From Catenulispora sp. EB89 (GTDB lineage Bacteria > Actinomycetota > Actinomycetes > Streptomycetales > Catenulisporaceae), in assembly GCF_041261445.1 (NCBI RefSeq), contig NZ_JBGCCU010000001.1, forward strand, positions 496,001 to 560,000: a stretch of 64,000 nucleotides of DNA, given 5' to 3'. Below, in pieces: positions 30,302 to 40,727 of this stretch. Below the pieces are notes generated by a model that saw only the letters and a list, made by a program, of their open reading frames with translations, was not told the DNA's origin and searched no databases. Numbering within the stretch: the first letter of the stretch is position 1; each line of letters opens with the position of its first letter. The translations under genes were made by a program, and so were the position numbers.

Positions 30302-31924
30302 ATGGCCACGGTCGCGGAGTTGATCGGCGTTCAGTCCCAGCACGGCGGTGTCGGGCTGCTCGGCCCGGACGGTCTGCGGTATCAGCACGCGGAGATCGCG
30401 GCGCAGGCCGCCACCAGGGCCGCGCTGTTCGGCGACCGGCATCGGCCGGGTATGCAGCCGCATATCGGAGTGCTGCTGGGCAACACCGACGAGTTCGCGT
30501 TCTGGCTCTCCGCCGCCGCGCTCGCCGGGGCGGCGCTGGTCGGCGTGAACCCCACGCGGCGTGGCGCCGAGCTGGCGCGGGACGTCCGGCACGCGGAGTG
30601 TGAGCTGCTGGTGACGTCGCGCTCGCACCTGCCGCTGTTGGCGGGGCTGGGCCTGGAGGCGCTGCCGCTGCTGGTCGTGGACGAGCCCGACTACCGCGCG
30701 GCGCTGGAGCCGTACCGGGGCGTGACCGTCGCGGACGTCAAGCCGGTCGCCCCGGTCGCCGAGGACACCCGGCTGCTGCTGTACTTCACCTCCGGCTCGA
30801 CCGGCGCGCCGAAGGCGGTGACGTGCGTGCAGGGGCGCGTCGCGGCGTCCGGGAAGGCGATGGCCGAGCGCTACGACCTGACGGCGTCCGACGTCTGCTA
30901 CATCCCGATGCCGATGTTCCACGGCAACGCGATCCTGGCGAACTGGGGCCCGGCACTGGTCGCCGGGGCGGCCGTGGCACTGCGCGAGCGCTTCTCGGCC
31001 TCCGGCTTCCTGCCCGACGTGCGCGAGTACCAGGCCACGTACTTCACCTACGTCGGCCGCGCGATCTCCTACATCCTGGCCACCCCGGAGCACCCCGACG
31101 ACGCCGACAACCCGCTGCGTGCCGGCTTCGGCACCGAGGCCGGCCCCCTGGACCGCGAACGCTTCGAACGGCGCTTCGGCTGCCACCTGTCGGAGGGCTA
31201 CGGGGCGTCCGAGGGCGGCATCAACGTCGTCGCCCCGCGCACCTTCCCAGCCGCGGTCCTGGCCCGCGGCGCCGCCGTCGGCCGCACCGACGAGACGCTG
31301 TCGATCGTGAACCTGGAAACCGGCGACCCCTGCCCGCCGGCCGAGTTCGACGCCGCGGGCCGCCTCCTGAACGGGGCCGCCGCGATCGGCGAACTCGTCG
31401 GCACCGGCCCCGGCGGCTTCACCGGCTACTGGAACAACCCCGCCGCCGATGCCGAACGCTATTCCGAAGGCCGCTACCGCAGCGGCGACCTGTTCTACGC
31501 CGACACCGACGGCTGGCTCTACTTCGCGGCCCGCAAAGCCGACCGTATGCGCGTGGACGGCGAGAACATCTCCGTGGCGCTCCTGGAGGCGATCCTCGCC
31601 CGCTGGGCCCCGGTCGAGGCGGTCGCGGCCTACGCGGTCCCCGACGAGGTCACCGGCGACGCGGTGATGTGCGCGCTGGTGCTGAGGCAGGGTGCGGTCT
31701 TCGACCCGGCGAAGTTCGCGGATTTCCTTGCCGGGCAAGCGGATCTGGGCACGAAGATGGCCCCGCGCTTCATCCGCATTACCGAGGCCCTGACGACCAC
31801 GGCCACCGAGAAGGTGTCGCGCTACACGCTGCGGGAGCAGGGATGGTGGGAGGTCGGCGGCGACGCGGTGTGGGCACGGCGGGCGCGGGGGACCGGCTAC
31901 GAGTTGCTTGACCGGGACCAGTAG
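30302..31924 (+). CDS. Fatty acyl-CoA ligase, FadD17-like
   Basis: A 540-residue AMP-forming ligase that activates a carboxylic acid to acyl-CoA. The AMP-binding P-loop is LLYFTSGSTGAPKAV, the A5 motif is EGYGASEGG, and the A7/A8 region YRSGDLFYADTDGWLYFAAR is followed by RMRVDGENIS. Overall it reads very like the mycobacterial FadD17 group (VNPTRRGAELA, YIPMPMFHGNAI, FSASGFLPDVR, TYVGRAISYILATPEHPDD). The C-terminal lysine region is KVSRYTLREQ. I chose the ATG at 30302, since the upstream extension overlaps the divergent promoter. Its role may be in fatty acid or steroid side-chain catabolism; no such genes are nearby. Confidence 0.87.
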   Translation: MATVAELIGVQSQHGGVGLLGPDGLRYQHAEIAAQAATRAALFGDRHRPGMQPHIGVLLGNTDEFAFWLSAAALAGAALVGVNPTRRGAELARDVRHAECELLVTSRSHLPLLAGLGLEALPLLVVDEPDYRAALEPYRGVTVADVKPVAPVAEDTRLLLYFTSGSTGAPKAVTCVQGRVAASGKAMAERYDLTASDVCYIPMPMFHGNAILANWGPALVAGAAVALRERFSASGFLPDVREYQATYFTYVGRAISYILATPEHPDDADNPLRAGFGTEAGPLDRERFERRFGCHLSEGYGASEGGINVVAPRTFPAAVLARGAAVGRTDETLSIVNLETGDPCPPAEFDAAGRLLNGAAAIGELVGTGPGGFTGYWNNPAADAERYSEGRYRSGDLFYADTDGWLYFAARKADRMRVDGENISVALLEAILARWAPVEAVAAYAVPDEVTGDAVMCALVLRQGAVFDPAKFADFLAGQADLGTKMAPRFIRITEALTTTATEKVSRYTLREQGWWEVGGDAVWARRARGTGYELLDRDQ

Positions 31925-31990
31925 CACCGCACCGCCGCACCATTTACCTCGGGCCGTCGCCAAAGTCCGGCTCGCAGTGCCGTACCGCGC

Positions 31991-32147
31991 CCGCAGCTGC
32001 CCTACCGCCAAGCCGCTGCCCTACCGCCAAGCCCAAGCCGCTGTCCTGCCGCCCGCAGCCGCTGCCCTACCGCTAAGCCGCTGCCCTACCGCCCGCAGCA
32101 GCCGCCCTACCGCCAAGCCGCTGCTCTACCGCCAAGCCGCCGCCACC
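31991..32147. repeat. Degenerate 19-nt tandem repeat array at the end of the HAMP kinase gene
   Basis: About seven to eight imperfect copies of GCCGCTGCCCTACCGCCAA (variants with CGCCCGCA or CGCTAA) fill the gap between the acyl-CoA ligase and the kinase and extend into the last codons of the kinase gene, including its stop (rc TAG). Copies vary in length between 16 and 25 nt. Confidence 0.8.
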
Positions 32148-33796
32148 GGCAGCGTCAGCCGGAACTCCGCGCCCCCGCCCTGCGCCCCGGCGGCCGTCAC
32201 GCCGCCGCCGTGGCCGACGGCCACCTGCGCCACTATCGCCAGTCCCAGGCCGGAGCCGGGCAGGTCGCGGGCGCTGGCGGCGCGGTAGAAGCGGTCGAAG
32301 ACGTGCGGGAGGTCCGCCTCGGGGATGCCGGGGCCGTGGTCGCGGACGGTCAGGGTGACCGTGCCGTCGCCGCCGGCGGCGGTGCGGACCTCGACCAGCC
32401 CACCGTCGTGGGAGAACTTCGCGGCGTTGTCCAGCAGGTTGCGGACCGCCTTGGCCAGGCGGTCGGTGACGCCCACCACCACGCTCTCGTCCAGCTCCGG
32501 CTTGAACACCGCCTTCGGCCAGTGCGCGGCGGCGCGGTCCACGCAGCGCTGGACCAGCAGGTCGAGGCGCAGCTCCTCGAACAGCGCGGCCTGCTCCTCG
32601 CCGCGGGCCAGTTCGACCGTGTCGCTGACCAGGGTGGTCAGGTCGTCCAGGCCGGACATGATGCCGGACACCAGCGCCTCGCGGTCCTCCTCGCCCAGCC
32701 GGTGCGCGTACGCCAGCACCTCGACGTTGGTGCGCAGCGAGGTGAGGGGGGTGCGCAGCTCGTGCGAGGCGTCGGCGACCAGCTGGCGCTGCCGGTCGGT
32801 GGCCTCCTGGACCGCGTCGAGCATGCTGTTGAAGGTCGCGGCCAGCCGGCCGAGCTCGTCGCGGGGCTCGCCGGGCGCTCCGTCTATCGGGATGCGGTGC
32901 GCCAGGTCGTGGGTGGCGGCGATGCGCTCGGCGGTGCTGGTCAGCTCGGCCACCGGACGCAGCGCGGTGCGCGTCACCAGCCAGCCCAGGCCCGCGGCCA
33001 GCACGATGCCCGCCGCGCCGGCGCCGAACAGCTGCCAGCCGAGCGCCGACAGCTGCTTGTCCATCGCGGTCAGCGGGGCGTCGATCTGGATCGCCTGCCC
33101 CTTGCCGATGGACAGCGTCAGAACCCGGACACGCTGGCCGTTCATGGTCCCGGAGTACAGGTTGCTGTCCATCGTCTGGGCGGCGACCTGGACGTCCTGC
33201 GCCGAGATCGGCACCATGGCCGACGGGGCGGGCGTGAGCACGACCTGCGGAGGCTGGCGCGGCGCCGCCGGCGGCAGCAGCTTCGGCTGCAGCGGTTGTC
33301 CGGTGGAGTCGATGAACTGGACGTTCGTCTCGATGTCGCCGAACTTCCGGCTCCGGACCACGTCGTAGCGCGGGAAGTGGCGGTTGAGCAGCGTCTTCTG
33401 TGCACCCGTGCCCTGGTCCTGCAAACCGTCGTCGATCTGCTGGATCAGCGAGTGCCGCACGGCCACATAAGCGAACCCCACGCCGCCGCCGACGCCCGCC
33501 GCCACCGCGATCGTGGCGGCCAGGGCCAGCCGCGCCCGCAGCGGAGTGCGGCGCCAGACGGCCAAGGGGGAGCGGCGCTGAGGCTTCCCGGCAGAGCCGC
33601 TCTCGGCGTTCTCAACGGGCTCGACACCAGAGGCGTTCTCAGAGCCCTGATCGCGGCGGTCCGCGACCGGGACACCCACCACCCCCGTGTAGGCGAACGT
33701 ATCCCCGCTCGCACCGACACCCGCACCCGCGAACCGGGCCCCGGCGCCGGCCTCAGCCCCGGAACCCTTCCCCCGACGAAGCCGTCCCCACTTCAC
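32126..33796 (-). CDS. HAMP-containing sensor histidine kinase (MprB-like)
   Basis: A 556-residue transmembrane kinase. The GTG at 33796 overlaps the regulator's stop codon by four bases (GTGA), so the two are translationally coupled; the frame is open further upstream but that would read through the regulator gene. Residues 1-80 are cytoplasmic and low complexity, TM1 lies at about 88-112, an extracytoplasmic sensor region follows, then TM2 (LFGAGAAGIVLAAGLGWLV), a HAMP linker (ALRPVAELTSTAERIA), phosphoacceptor His345 in VADASHELRTPLTSL, and HATPase boxes (NLLDNAAKFS, DHGPGIP, GSGLGLAIV). It probably phosphorylates the neighbouring OmpR-type regulator and senses envelope stress, by analogy with MprAB. 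Confidence 0.9.
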   Translation of the reverse strand: MKWGRLRRGKGSGAEAGAGARFAGAGVGASGDTFAYTGVVGVPVADRRDQGSENASGVEPVENAESGSAGKPQRRSPLAVWRRTPLRARLALAATIAVAAGVGGGVGFAYVAVRHSLIQQIDDGLQDQGTGAQKTLLNRHFPRYDVVRSRKFGDIETNVQFIDSTGQPLQPKLLPPAAPRQPPQVVLTPAPSAMVPISAQDVQVAAQTMDSNLYSGTMNGQRVRVLTLSIGKGQAIQIDAPLTAMDKQLSALGWQLFGAGAAGIVLAAGLGWLVTRTALRPVAELTSTAERIAATHDLAHRIPIDGAPGEPRDELGRLAATFNSMLDAVQEATDRQRQLVADASHELRTPLTSLRTNVEVLAYAHRLGEEDREALVSGIMSGLDDLTTLVSDTVELARGEEQAALFEELRLDLLVQRCVDRAAAHWPKAVFKPELDESVVVGVTDRLAKAVRNLLDNAAKFSHDGGLVEVRTAAGGDGTVTLTVRDHGPGIPEADLPHVFDRFYRAASARDLPGSGLGLAIVAQVAVGHGGGVTAAGAQGGGAEFRLTLPVAAAWR

Positions 33797-34494
33797 CCCG
33801 ACACCCGCAACGTGTACCCGAACCCCCGCACGGTCTGCACCAGCCGCGCCTCGCCGCCCGCCTCCGTCTTGCGCCGGATGCAGGACACGAACACCTCCAG
33901 CGAGTTCGACTCCGGCCCGAGCTCGTAGCCCCAGATCCGGTCGGAGATCACCTCGCGCGGCAACACCCGCCCGGCGTTGCGCATCAGCAGCTCCAGCAGC
34001 GCGAACTCGGTCCGCGTGAGCTCGATCGTGCGCCCGCTCCGGTACGCCAGCCGGGACTCCGGGTCCAGCTCCAGGTCCTCGAACACCAGCCGCTCCGACT
34101 CCGGCACCGGCTCGTACTCGGCGCGCCGCAGCAGCGCCCGCATCCGGGCGTGCAGCTCGGCCAGCGCGAACGGCTTCACCAGGTAGTCGTCGGCGCCGGC
34201 GTCGAGCCCGGCCACCCGGTCCCCGACCGCGTCGCGCGCGGTCAGCAGCAGCACCGGGGTGTGGTCGCCGACGCCGCGCAGGCGCCGGCACACCTCCACC
34301 CCGTCGAGCTCCGGCATCATCACGTCGAGCACGATCGCGTCCGGCGGGTCGGCCGCGATCTGCTCCAGGGCGGCCAGGCCGCCGGCGGCGGTGCGCACGC
34401 GATAGCCCTGCAGGCGGAAGGCCCGGGCGATCGCGTCACGGATCTCGGTGTCGTCGTCGACGACCAGCAGGCTGCGGGATTCTCGGGTGTCCAT
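33793..34494 (-). CDS. OmpR/PhoB-type response regulator (MprA-like)
   Basis: A 233-residue regulator with receiver acidic triad D13-D15, phosphoacceptor D57 (DAIVLDVMMPELDG), conserved lysine in DDYLVKPF, and a winged-helix domain (LTRTEFALLELLMRNAGRV, VRGFGYTLR). The ATG at 34494 is used; a GTG at 34509 overlapping the upstream gene's stop as GTGA is an attractive alternative. It is co-transcribed with the kinase and the upstream exporter genes. Direct repeats at 11-nt period upstream of the operon could be its binding site. Confidence 0.92.
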   Translation of the reverse strand: MDTRESRSLLVVDDDTEIRDAIARAFRLQGYRVRTAAGGLAALEQIAADPPDAIVLDVMMPELDGVEVCRRLRGVGDHTPVLLLTARDAVGDRVAGLDAGADDYLVKPFALAELHARMRALLRRAEYEPVPESERLVFEDLELDPESRLAYRSGRTIELTRTEFALLELLMRNAGRVLPREVISDRIWGYELGPESNSLEVFVSCIRRKTEAGGEARLVQTVRGFGYTLRVSG

Positions 34495-34505
34495 CCCGTC
34501 CAGTA

Positions 34506-35153
34506 TCACCCGTTTGACCCACCCGGCGAAGACGGCGTGCCACCCGGAGTACGGTTTCCGCCGCGTCCGCCGAAGCCGAGGCCTGTGATACCGCTCACAA
34601 CCGAACGCGCCGTGATGGTCCCGCTACTGTCCGGAGTGCCCAGCACCGTCACCTGAGACCCGGTCGTCAGGTCCGCGACCGTGCCGGTCTTGCCGATCGT
34701 CACGGTGGTCTGCGGGCTGGTGTCCACCGTCACCGACTTGCCGGTGCTGTCGGTGATCGTGATGGTCGTGCCGCTGACCGCGCTGACGGTGCCGGTGACG
34801 GCCCCGCCCCGGGCGCCGCCGGTCCCAGTGCCTCCGGTGCCTCCGGTCCCGCCGGTCGCGCCGCCGGTCCCGAAGCCGCCGCCGTACCCGCCGGTGCGGG
34901 TCCGGTTCGTGCCGGCGGCGGTGTTCGTGGAGGACGAGGAGCTGTTGTGCTTGCCCACCGCGATCCCGCCGACGAACCCGCCGGCCAGCAGCACCGCGCC
35001 GATCAGGCCCAGCGTCACCTTCGGGATCCCGCCGCCGCCACCGCTGCGGGCCGGCTTGAGCTGTCCGCTGATGTCCGGTGCGGACGGCGCCTGCGAAAGG
35101 AGTTCGAACTCTGCGTTGTTGTTGGCGGGCTGGCCGCCGGGGTTCTCAGACAT
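34506..35153 (-). CDS. Membrane-anchored Gly-rich protein with a DUF5666-like domain
   Basis: A 215-residue protein: cytoplasmic Asn/Gly-rich start, one transmembrane segment (VTLGLIGAVLLAGGFVGGIAV, about 46-66), a long Gly/Thr linker (GGTGGTGGTGTGG), then a beta-rich domain (GTVSAVSGTTITITDSTGKS..., LTTGSQVTVLG) of the DUF5666 / OB-like type, and a Gly/Pro tail. It lies 52 nt downstream of the permease and just upstream of the two-component genes, so it likely works with the exporter at the cell surface. The Gly-rich linker resembles the C-terminal tail of the MacA-like adaptor in the same operon. Confidence 0.75.
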   Translation of the reverse strand: MSENPGGQPANNNAEFELLSQAPSAPDISGQLKPARSGGGGGIPKVTLGLIGAVLLAGGFVGGIAVGKHNSSSSSTNTAAGTNRTRTGGYGGGFGTGGATGGTGGTGGTGTGGARGGAVTGTVSAVSGTTITITDSTGKSVTVDTSPQTTVTIGKTGTVADLTTGSQVTVLGTPDSSGTITARSVVSGITGLGFGGRGGNRTPGGTPSSPGGSNG

Positions 35154-35205
35154 CAGTGACTTCCGAATCTTCCTGTTCGTGGACTTCTGGCTCGGGAGGA
35201 GGGGC

Positions 35206-36434
35206 TTACTCGTGCCGCAGGGCCTGGATGGGGTGCAGCTTGGCCGCGCGGTTGGCCGGGAACGATCCGAAGAACAGCCCGATCAGCGCCGACACCGCGA
35301 AGGCCAGCGCGATCGAGGCCGGCACGATCACCGGTTTCACCCCGGCCACCGTGAACCTGGTGCCGATCAGCCCGGCGGCCACCCCCAGCGCCCCGCCGAT
35401 CAGCGACAGCATCACCGCCTCGATGAGGAACTGGCCCAGGATCGCCGCGCGCGGGGCGCCCAGCGCCTTGCGGATGCCGATCTCCCGGGTCCGCTCGGTC
35501 ACCGTGACCAGCATGATGTTGGTGATCCCGATCCCGCCGACCAGCAGCGAGATGGCCGCGACCGCGCCCAGCAGCACCGTGAAGGTGTGCGTGGTGGAGC
35601 TGGAGGTGGCCAGCAGCGACTGCTGGTTCAGGACCCGGAAGTCCGGCGAGGCGGTGGCCGACAGGTGGTGCCGCGCCGTGAGGATCGAGGTGATCTCGTC
35701 CTGCGCCGCGGTGGTCGCGCCGGCCGACTTGGCCTGCACCACGATCTGGCTCAGCGACCCGAAGCCGCTCAGCGAGTCCTGCACGGTGGTCAGCGGCGCG
35801 ATCGCGAAGTCGTCCGCGTCCTGCAGGCCGCTGGAGCCCTTGGCCTGCAGCACGCCCTCGACGCTGTACGGGACGCTGTTGATCATCACCTGCTGGCCCA
35901 CCGGGTCCGCGGTGCCGAACAGGTCGGTGGCCACCGTCTGCCCGATCACGATCACCTTGCGGGCCTGGCTCACGTCGTCGTCGGTGATCGACGAGCCCTC
36001 GGCGATCTGCCAGTTGGTGGCCGTCAGGTACGCCGGGTAGGTGCCGACCAGCTGCGCGATCGGGTGCGTGGCGCCCTGGTAGGTCGCCGTCGGCGAGGCG
36101 GTCACCACCGGGGCCTCGTCCAGCACGTCCGGGGCGTTCACCGGGTCCACCAGCGCCTGCGCGTCGGCCAGGGTGAGCGCCGAGACAGTGCTCTGCGTCC
36201 CGGTGTTGCGGGACGCGCGCGCGCCGAAGCCGCCGGCCTGCCGGGAGACCTCCAGCAGGTTCGTGCCCAGCTTGTCGATGTTCGCCTGCACCTGCGCGCC
36301 GGAGCCCTTGCCGACCGCGACCAGCAGGATGACCGCGCCGACCCCGATCAGGATGCCGAGCGTGGTCAGCGCCGAGCGCAGCTTGTTGGCCTTCAACCCG
36401 GCGAAGGCGAACCGGAAGACTTCGCGGATTCTCA

Positions 36435-36435
<1 letters not shown>
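35206..36435 (-). CDS. MacB-like ABC exporter permease (FtsX domain)
   Basis: A 409-residue permease: TM1 near residues 21-43 (ALTTLGILIGVGAVILLVAVGKG), a large extracytoplasmic MacB_PCD domain, and three C-terminal membrane segments ending in the FtsX domain (RTREIGIRKALGAPRAAIL). It is translated from an ATG sharing one base with the ATPase's stop (TGATG). Together with the ATPase and the adaptor it forms a MacAB/Lol-type mechanotransmission exporter. The substrate is unknown. Confidence 0.93.
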
Positions 36436-37192
<757 letters not shown>

Positions 37193-37196
<4 letters not shown>

Positions 37197-38857
37197 CCTC
37201 CGAACCGTCCGCCGCCGCCGGCGCCCAGACCGCCGCCGCCGGCCCCGCCCGTGCCGCCCGCGCCGCCGCCGAAGCCGCCGCCGGTCAGGCCGCCGCCCCG
37301 GGTGCCGGTGGTGCTGCTGCTGCCGGTGCGCGAGGACAGCAGCACCTGGTCGCCCTCGTTCACCCCGGAGGTGATCTCGGTGGTGGTGTCGCCGACCACG
37401 CCGACCTGGACCGGCGTCTGCGTCTGGGTCTTGCCGCTGACCACCGTCACGAAGCTCTGGCCGGCGAGCGTGGTGACCGAGGAGGACGGCACGTACAGCA
37501 CGTTGGTCACGTTGTCGGTGACCACCGAGACCGACGCGGTCTGGCCCGGCTTCAGGGACGTCAGGTCCTGCTGGCCGGAGGTGAACTGGAGCGTGACTCC
37601 GTACTCCACGACGTTCGACACCACGGTCGAGGTCGGGTCCACGGACTGCACGGTCGCGGTGAGCGAGGAGCCCGGGATCGCGTTGATCGCGACCTGCGCG
37701 TTCTCGCCGGGCTTGAGCTTGGAGGCGTCGGTCTCGGCGAACTCGGCGCGCACCGTCAGGCTGCTCATGTTGCCGAGCACCACGAAGCTGCTGCCGGACT
37801 TGGCGCCGCTGGAGGAGGACGAGCTCGACGATCCCGAGGAACCGCTCGCCGAACCCCCAGAGGAACCCCCAGTAGATCCGCTGGACGAGGACGCCGCCGA
37901 GGTCGACGAGGTGGATCCGGCGCTCACCGTGTCGCCCACCGAGCCACCGACCGACAGGACCGTCCCGGCCTGCGGCGCGGTGATGACGGTGCCGGCGACG
38001 CCCTTCTGGGCGGTGGCGAGCGCGTTCTGCGCGTTGACCACGGACTGGTTGGCCGCGGCTATCTGGTCCGGGGTGGCCGGCGCGGCCGAGACCGCCTGCT
38101 GGTCCACCGCCGTGTTGTAGGAGTTCTGAGCCTGCGTCAGCGAAGCCTGCGCCTGGTGCAGGGACTGGGTGTCCTTCTGCGCGCCGGACTTCTGGGCGTT
38201 CTCGGCGGTCGTGACCGCGTTGGTGTCCTGCGCGACCTTGTTGGTGTCCTGGGTACAGGCGGTGGCCTTGGCCGTCCCGCCTGCGCAGTCCGAGGTCTGG
38301 AGCGTCTGGTCCGCGGACAGGTTGTTCTGCGCCGTCGTCACGGCCGAGGCCAGTGTCTGCGCGTCGATGGAGATGCTGTTCTGCGCGTCGGAGTACGAGG
38401 TCTTGGCGGCGCTCAGCGAGTCCGCGGCCGTGGTCAGCTGCTGCTGGCCCAGCGCCGCCTGCTGCGGCGTCTGGCCCTGCTGCAGTTTGGTCAGCTGGGC
38501 CTGCGCGGTCGTCAGCTGGGCCTGCGCCGAGGTCAGCTGCTGGTTGGCCTGCGTGGTGTCGATCTTCGCCAGCACCTGGCCGGCCTTCACCACGTCGCCG
38601 GGCTTCACGTCGATCTCGGTCACCGTGCCCGAGGCGGTGAACGCGAGGTCCAACTCGGTCGGCAGGGTGACGTTGCCGGAGGCCGAGACCTGGGCGGTCA
38701 CGTTGCCGCGTTGCACGGCGACGGTACGGCCGGTGGTGGACTTGCCGGAGTTCGACGAGCCGAGCAGCGCCCAGGCGCCCGCTCCACCGGCGGCTACCAC
38801 CACGGCGAGCGAGGTGTTTATCCAGACTCCTTTTTGGAGTCGCGGGCTATCGGTCAT
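37193..38857 (-). CDS. MacA-like membrane-fusion (HlyD family) adaptor
   Basis: A 554-residue periplasm/wall-side adaptor. It has an N-terminal membrane anchor (NTSLAVVVAAGGAGAWALL), half-lipoyl motif 1 (LAFTASGTVTEIDVKPGD), a long Gln/Ala/Thr-rich coiled coil (about 90-270), the second half-motif (VITAPQAGTVLSVGGSVGD), then an inserted Ser/Gly low-complexity block of about 45 residues, a beta-barrel domain and a Gly-rich C-terminal tail. The serine block splitting the adaptor is not typical for MacA. This is the first gene of the operon; the start is 54 nt from a pair of direct repeats that may be the regulator's box. Confidence 0.9.
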
Positions 38858-38910
38858 GGCGCCAGAGATTGTCGCTCGTAACTGAAGCGAAGGTGAAGGG
38901 GTACGTTCAG

Positions 38911-38927
38911 TCTCATCTGACTCTCAT
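38911..38927. promoter_or_regulatory. 11-nt-period direct repeat, possible OmpR-type regulator box
   Basis: TCTCAT occurs twice with an 11-nt period (TCTCATCTGACTCTCAT), the spacing typical of PhoB/OmpR-class dimers bound to one face of DNA. It lies 54 nt upstream of the exporter operon start, in the divergent gap to the 39013 gene. Confidence 0.4.
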
Positions 38928-39012
38928 AATCGGCTCTTCTTCACGCATCTCCGAGGTGTCCGGAGTATTGACTCCCTGGTGAATAACCGCTGTCCGGCGA
39001 TAGGTTTTCCCC

Positions 39013-39687
39013 GTGCCGAAGATTGACTGGAATCCGGGCCGGGGCCGGCGTGGCCGGCCGTTGCGCCGGGTGCTCGGCATGGGGCAGCAACAGGGCCTGT
39101 TGGTGATGTACGGGATAGCCGCGGTGGTCGTCATATTGGCGCTGGCGGCCTCGTGCGGCGCCTTCGGCGGCTCCAGCCCGAAGTCGGCCGCGGGGACGGA
39201 CGGTGGGGCGAACACGAACTCTGGCGGCTCGGGCGGAGGCACCGCCCCGGCGGTTCCCAAGGATTCGTCGAAGAGCACCCAGATCCTGCTGGCGTCGGTC
39301 CAGCACTACGCGGACCTGCTGACGTCCGGCCAGAAGATCGTGGGCCACACCCGCTACCCGGGCATCGCAGCATACGGACAAGCCTTCGGCGACCCGAACT
39401 CGCCGGCGGCGCTGTTCGTGAAGTTCCGCACGACGCCGAATCCCGAGGGCGACACGACGTATTTGGACGCCGCGCGCCAAGCCGCCGCAACCTACGGCGG
39501 CGACCACGGCGGCACCTTCGACAAGTGGACGGACGACATGGCGAATGCCAAGTCCGACCTCGGCAAGTGGATCGCCACCGCGGTGCAGTACCAGCAGGGA
39601 GCGGCCCCGCAGGCGACCCTCGACGCGGCGGCGGCGACGGTGACTCAGGATCTTGCGACGGCCAGGACGGCCGTCGCCTCGCTCTGA
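39013..39687 (+). CDS. Single-pass membrane protein, function unknown
   Basis: A 224-residue protein from a GTG start. A basic N-terminus (GRGRRGRPLRRVLG) precedes one hydrophobic helix (LLVMYGIAAVVVILALAAS, about 29-47), a Gly/Ser linker, and a soluble helical domain of about 140 residues outside the membrane. The single Cys at the end of the helix (ASC) could be a lipobox-like site, though the helix is rather far from the N-terminus. It is divergent from the exporter operon. No family was recognised. Confidence 0.65.
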   Translation: MPKIDWNPGRGRRGRPLRRVLGMGQQQGLLVMYGIAAVVVILALAASCGAFGGSSPKSAAGTDGGANTNSGGSGGGTAPAVPKDSSKSTQILLASVQHYADLLTSGQKIVGHTRYPGIAAYGQAFGDPNSPAALFVKFRTTPNPEGDTTYLDAARQAAATYGGDHGGTFDKWTDDMANAKSDLGKWIATAVQYQQGAAPQATLDAAAATVTQDLATARTAVASL

Positions 39688-39819
39688 GTCGGAGCTGGAG
39701 CCGGCCGGTTATACGGGATTCTCCCTAAGCCCGAGCCCCACCAGGTTGTCGAGTAGCACCGCCGTCCCGACGTCGCTGTGGATCATCTCCCACATCGCTG
39801 TGGCGACGCACTATCCGCA

Positions 39820-40599
39820 CTATCCGCGTTCCCGCACCAGCCTGACAGCCTCACGTACCGAGCCGCGGTACACCGGTCCGTGCCCGGGAACCAGCACCTC
39901 GGCGTCGGTCTCCTCCAGCGCGCTCAATCCCGCCAGCGCACGCTCCCGGTCCTTGTGGAACATGGTGGGCAGCAGCTGCGGGCCCTTGAGGCGGGACGTC
40001 GGATGCCCGGTAGCGATGGCGTCGCCGCCGACCACGATCCCGCTGTCCGGCAACAGATACGCGCAGTGCCCCGCGGTGTGGCCGGGGATGTGCAGCGGCA
40101 CCGGCGAGCCGGGCAAGTCGAGCGTGCCGGGTGCGCCGGACGCGCCGGGTGCCGGGAAGGCCTGCGGCTCGGCGACCGCGACGTCCGCCGTACCGCCGTT
40201 GCCCAGCGCCCGCAGCGCCCACGGCACCACCCCCGGCCGCCACGCGTTCGCGGCCACCTTCCCGACGGACACCTGGTCCAGGAAGTCGCGCCGCGCGTGC
40301 GGCACCTCCTCGGGGTGCATCAGGACCGGAACGCCGTAGGTGGCGCGCAGCCACTCCGCCGAGCCGAGATGGTCGTTGTGCGCGTGCGTGATCAGAACCG
40401 CGCTCAGCGCCTCCGGCGCCACCTTCAGCAGCTCCAGCGAAGCGAGCAGGTTCGCACGGTCGGCCGGGTAGCCGGTGTCGATCAGGGTGGCGCTGTCACC
40501 GGACCGCACGACCACCCACGTGACGTCGCTGCCGTAGACGGCGTGGACGCCGTCCTCGACCTGGACGACGTCTTCCTCACGGAACTGCTTCGTCATCAT
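39820..40599 (-). CDS. MBL-fold metallo-hydrolase
   Basis: A 259-residue metallo-beta-lactamase fold protein. The metal-binding motif THAHNDH is at about residues 73-79 (ITHAHNDHLGSAEW), with further ligand histidines in HIPGHTAGHC and the Asp in VVGGDAIA, and the C-terminal VPGHGPVYRG. The start at 40599 is chosen because AAGG lies 5 nt upstream; an upstream GTG and a second ATG are near. The substrate cannot be inferred; relatives act on thioesters, lactones and others. It is followed on the same strand by nothing operonic. Confidence 0.88.
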   Translation of the reverse strand: MMTKQFREEDVVQVEDGVHAVYGSDVTWVVVRSGDSATLIDTGYPADRANLLASLELLKVAPEALSAVLITHAHNDHLGSAEWLRATYGVPVLMHPEEVPHARRDFLDQVSVGKVAANAWRPGVVPWALRALGNGGTADVAVAEPQAFPAPGASGAPGTLDLPGSPVPLHIPGHTAGHCAYLLPDSGIVVGGDAIATGHPTSRLKGPQLLPTMFHKDRERALAGLSALEETDAEVLVPGHGPVYRGSVREAVRLVRERG

Positions 40600-40727
40600 T
40601 GGCACCTTGCTGCTCCGGCGGAGGGTGGGGCATCGAGCTCAAGATTTTGCTTTCCCGGTACCAGGTCAGCGATTCGACTCGATGAAGTATGCCATTTGGG
40701 CCGCCGGTCGTGTGGTTTCCGGCGGTT

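Noticed and set aside
33797-34291. Upstream extension of the HAMP kinase frame
   Set aside because: It reads the regulator gene in another frame and has no protein character; the GTG overlapping the regulator stop is the natural start.
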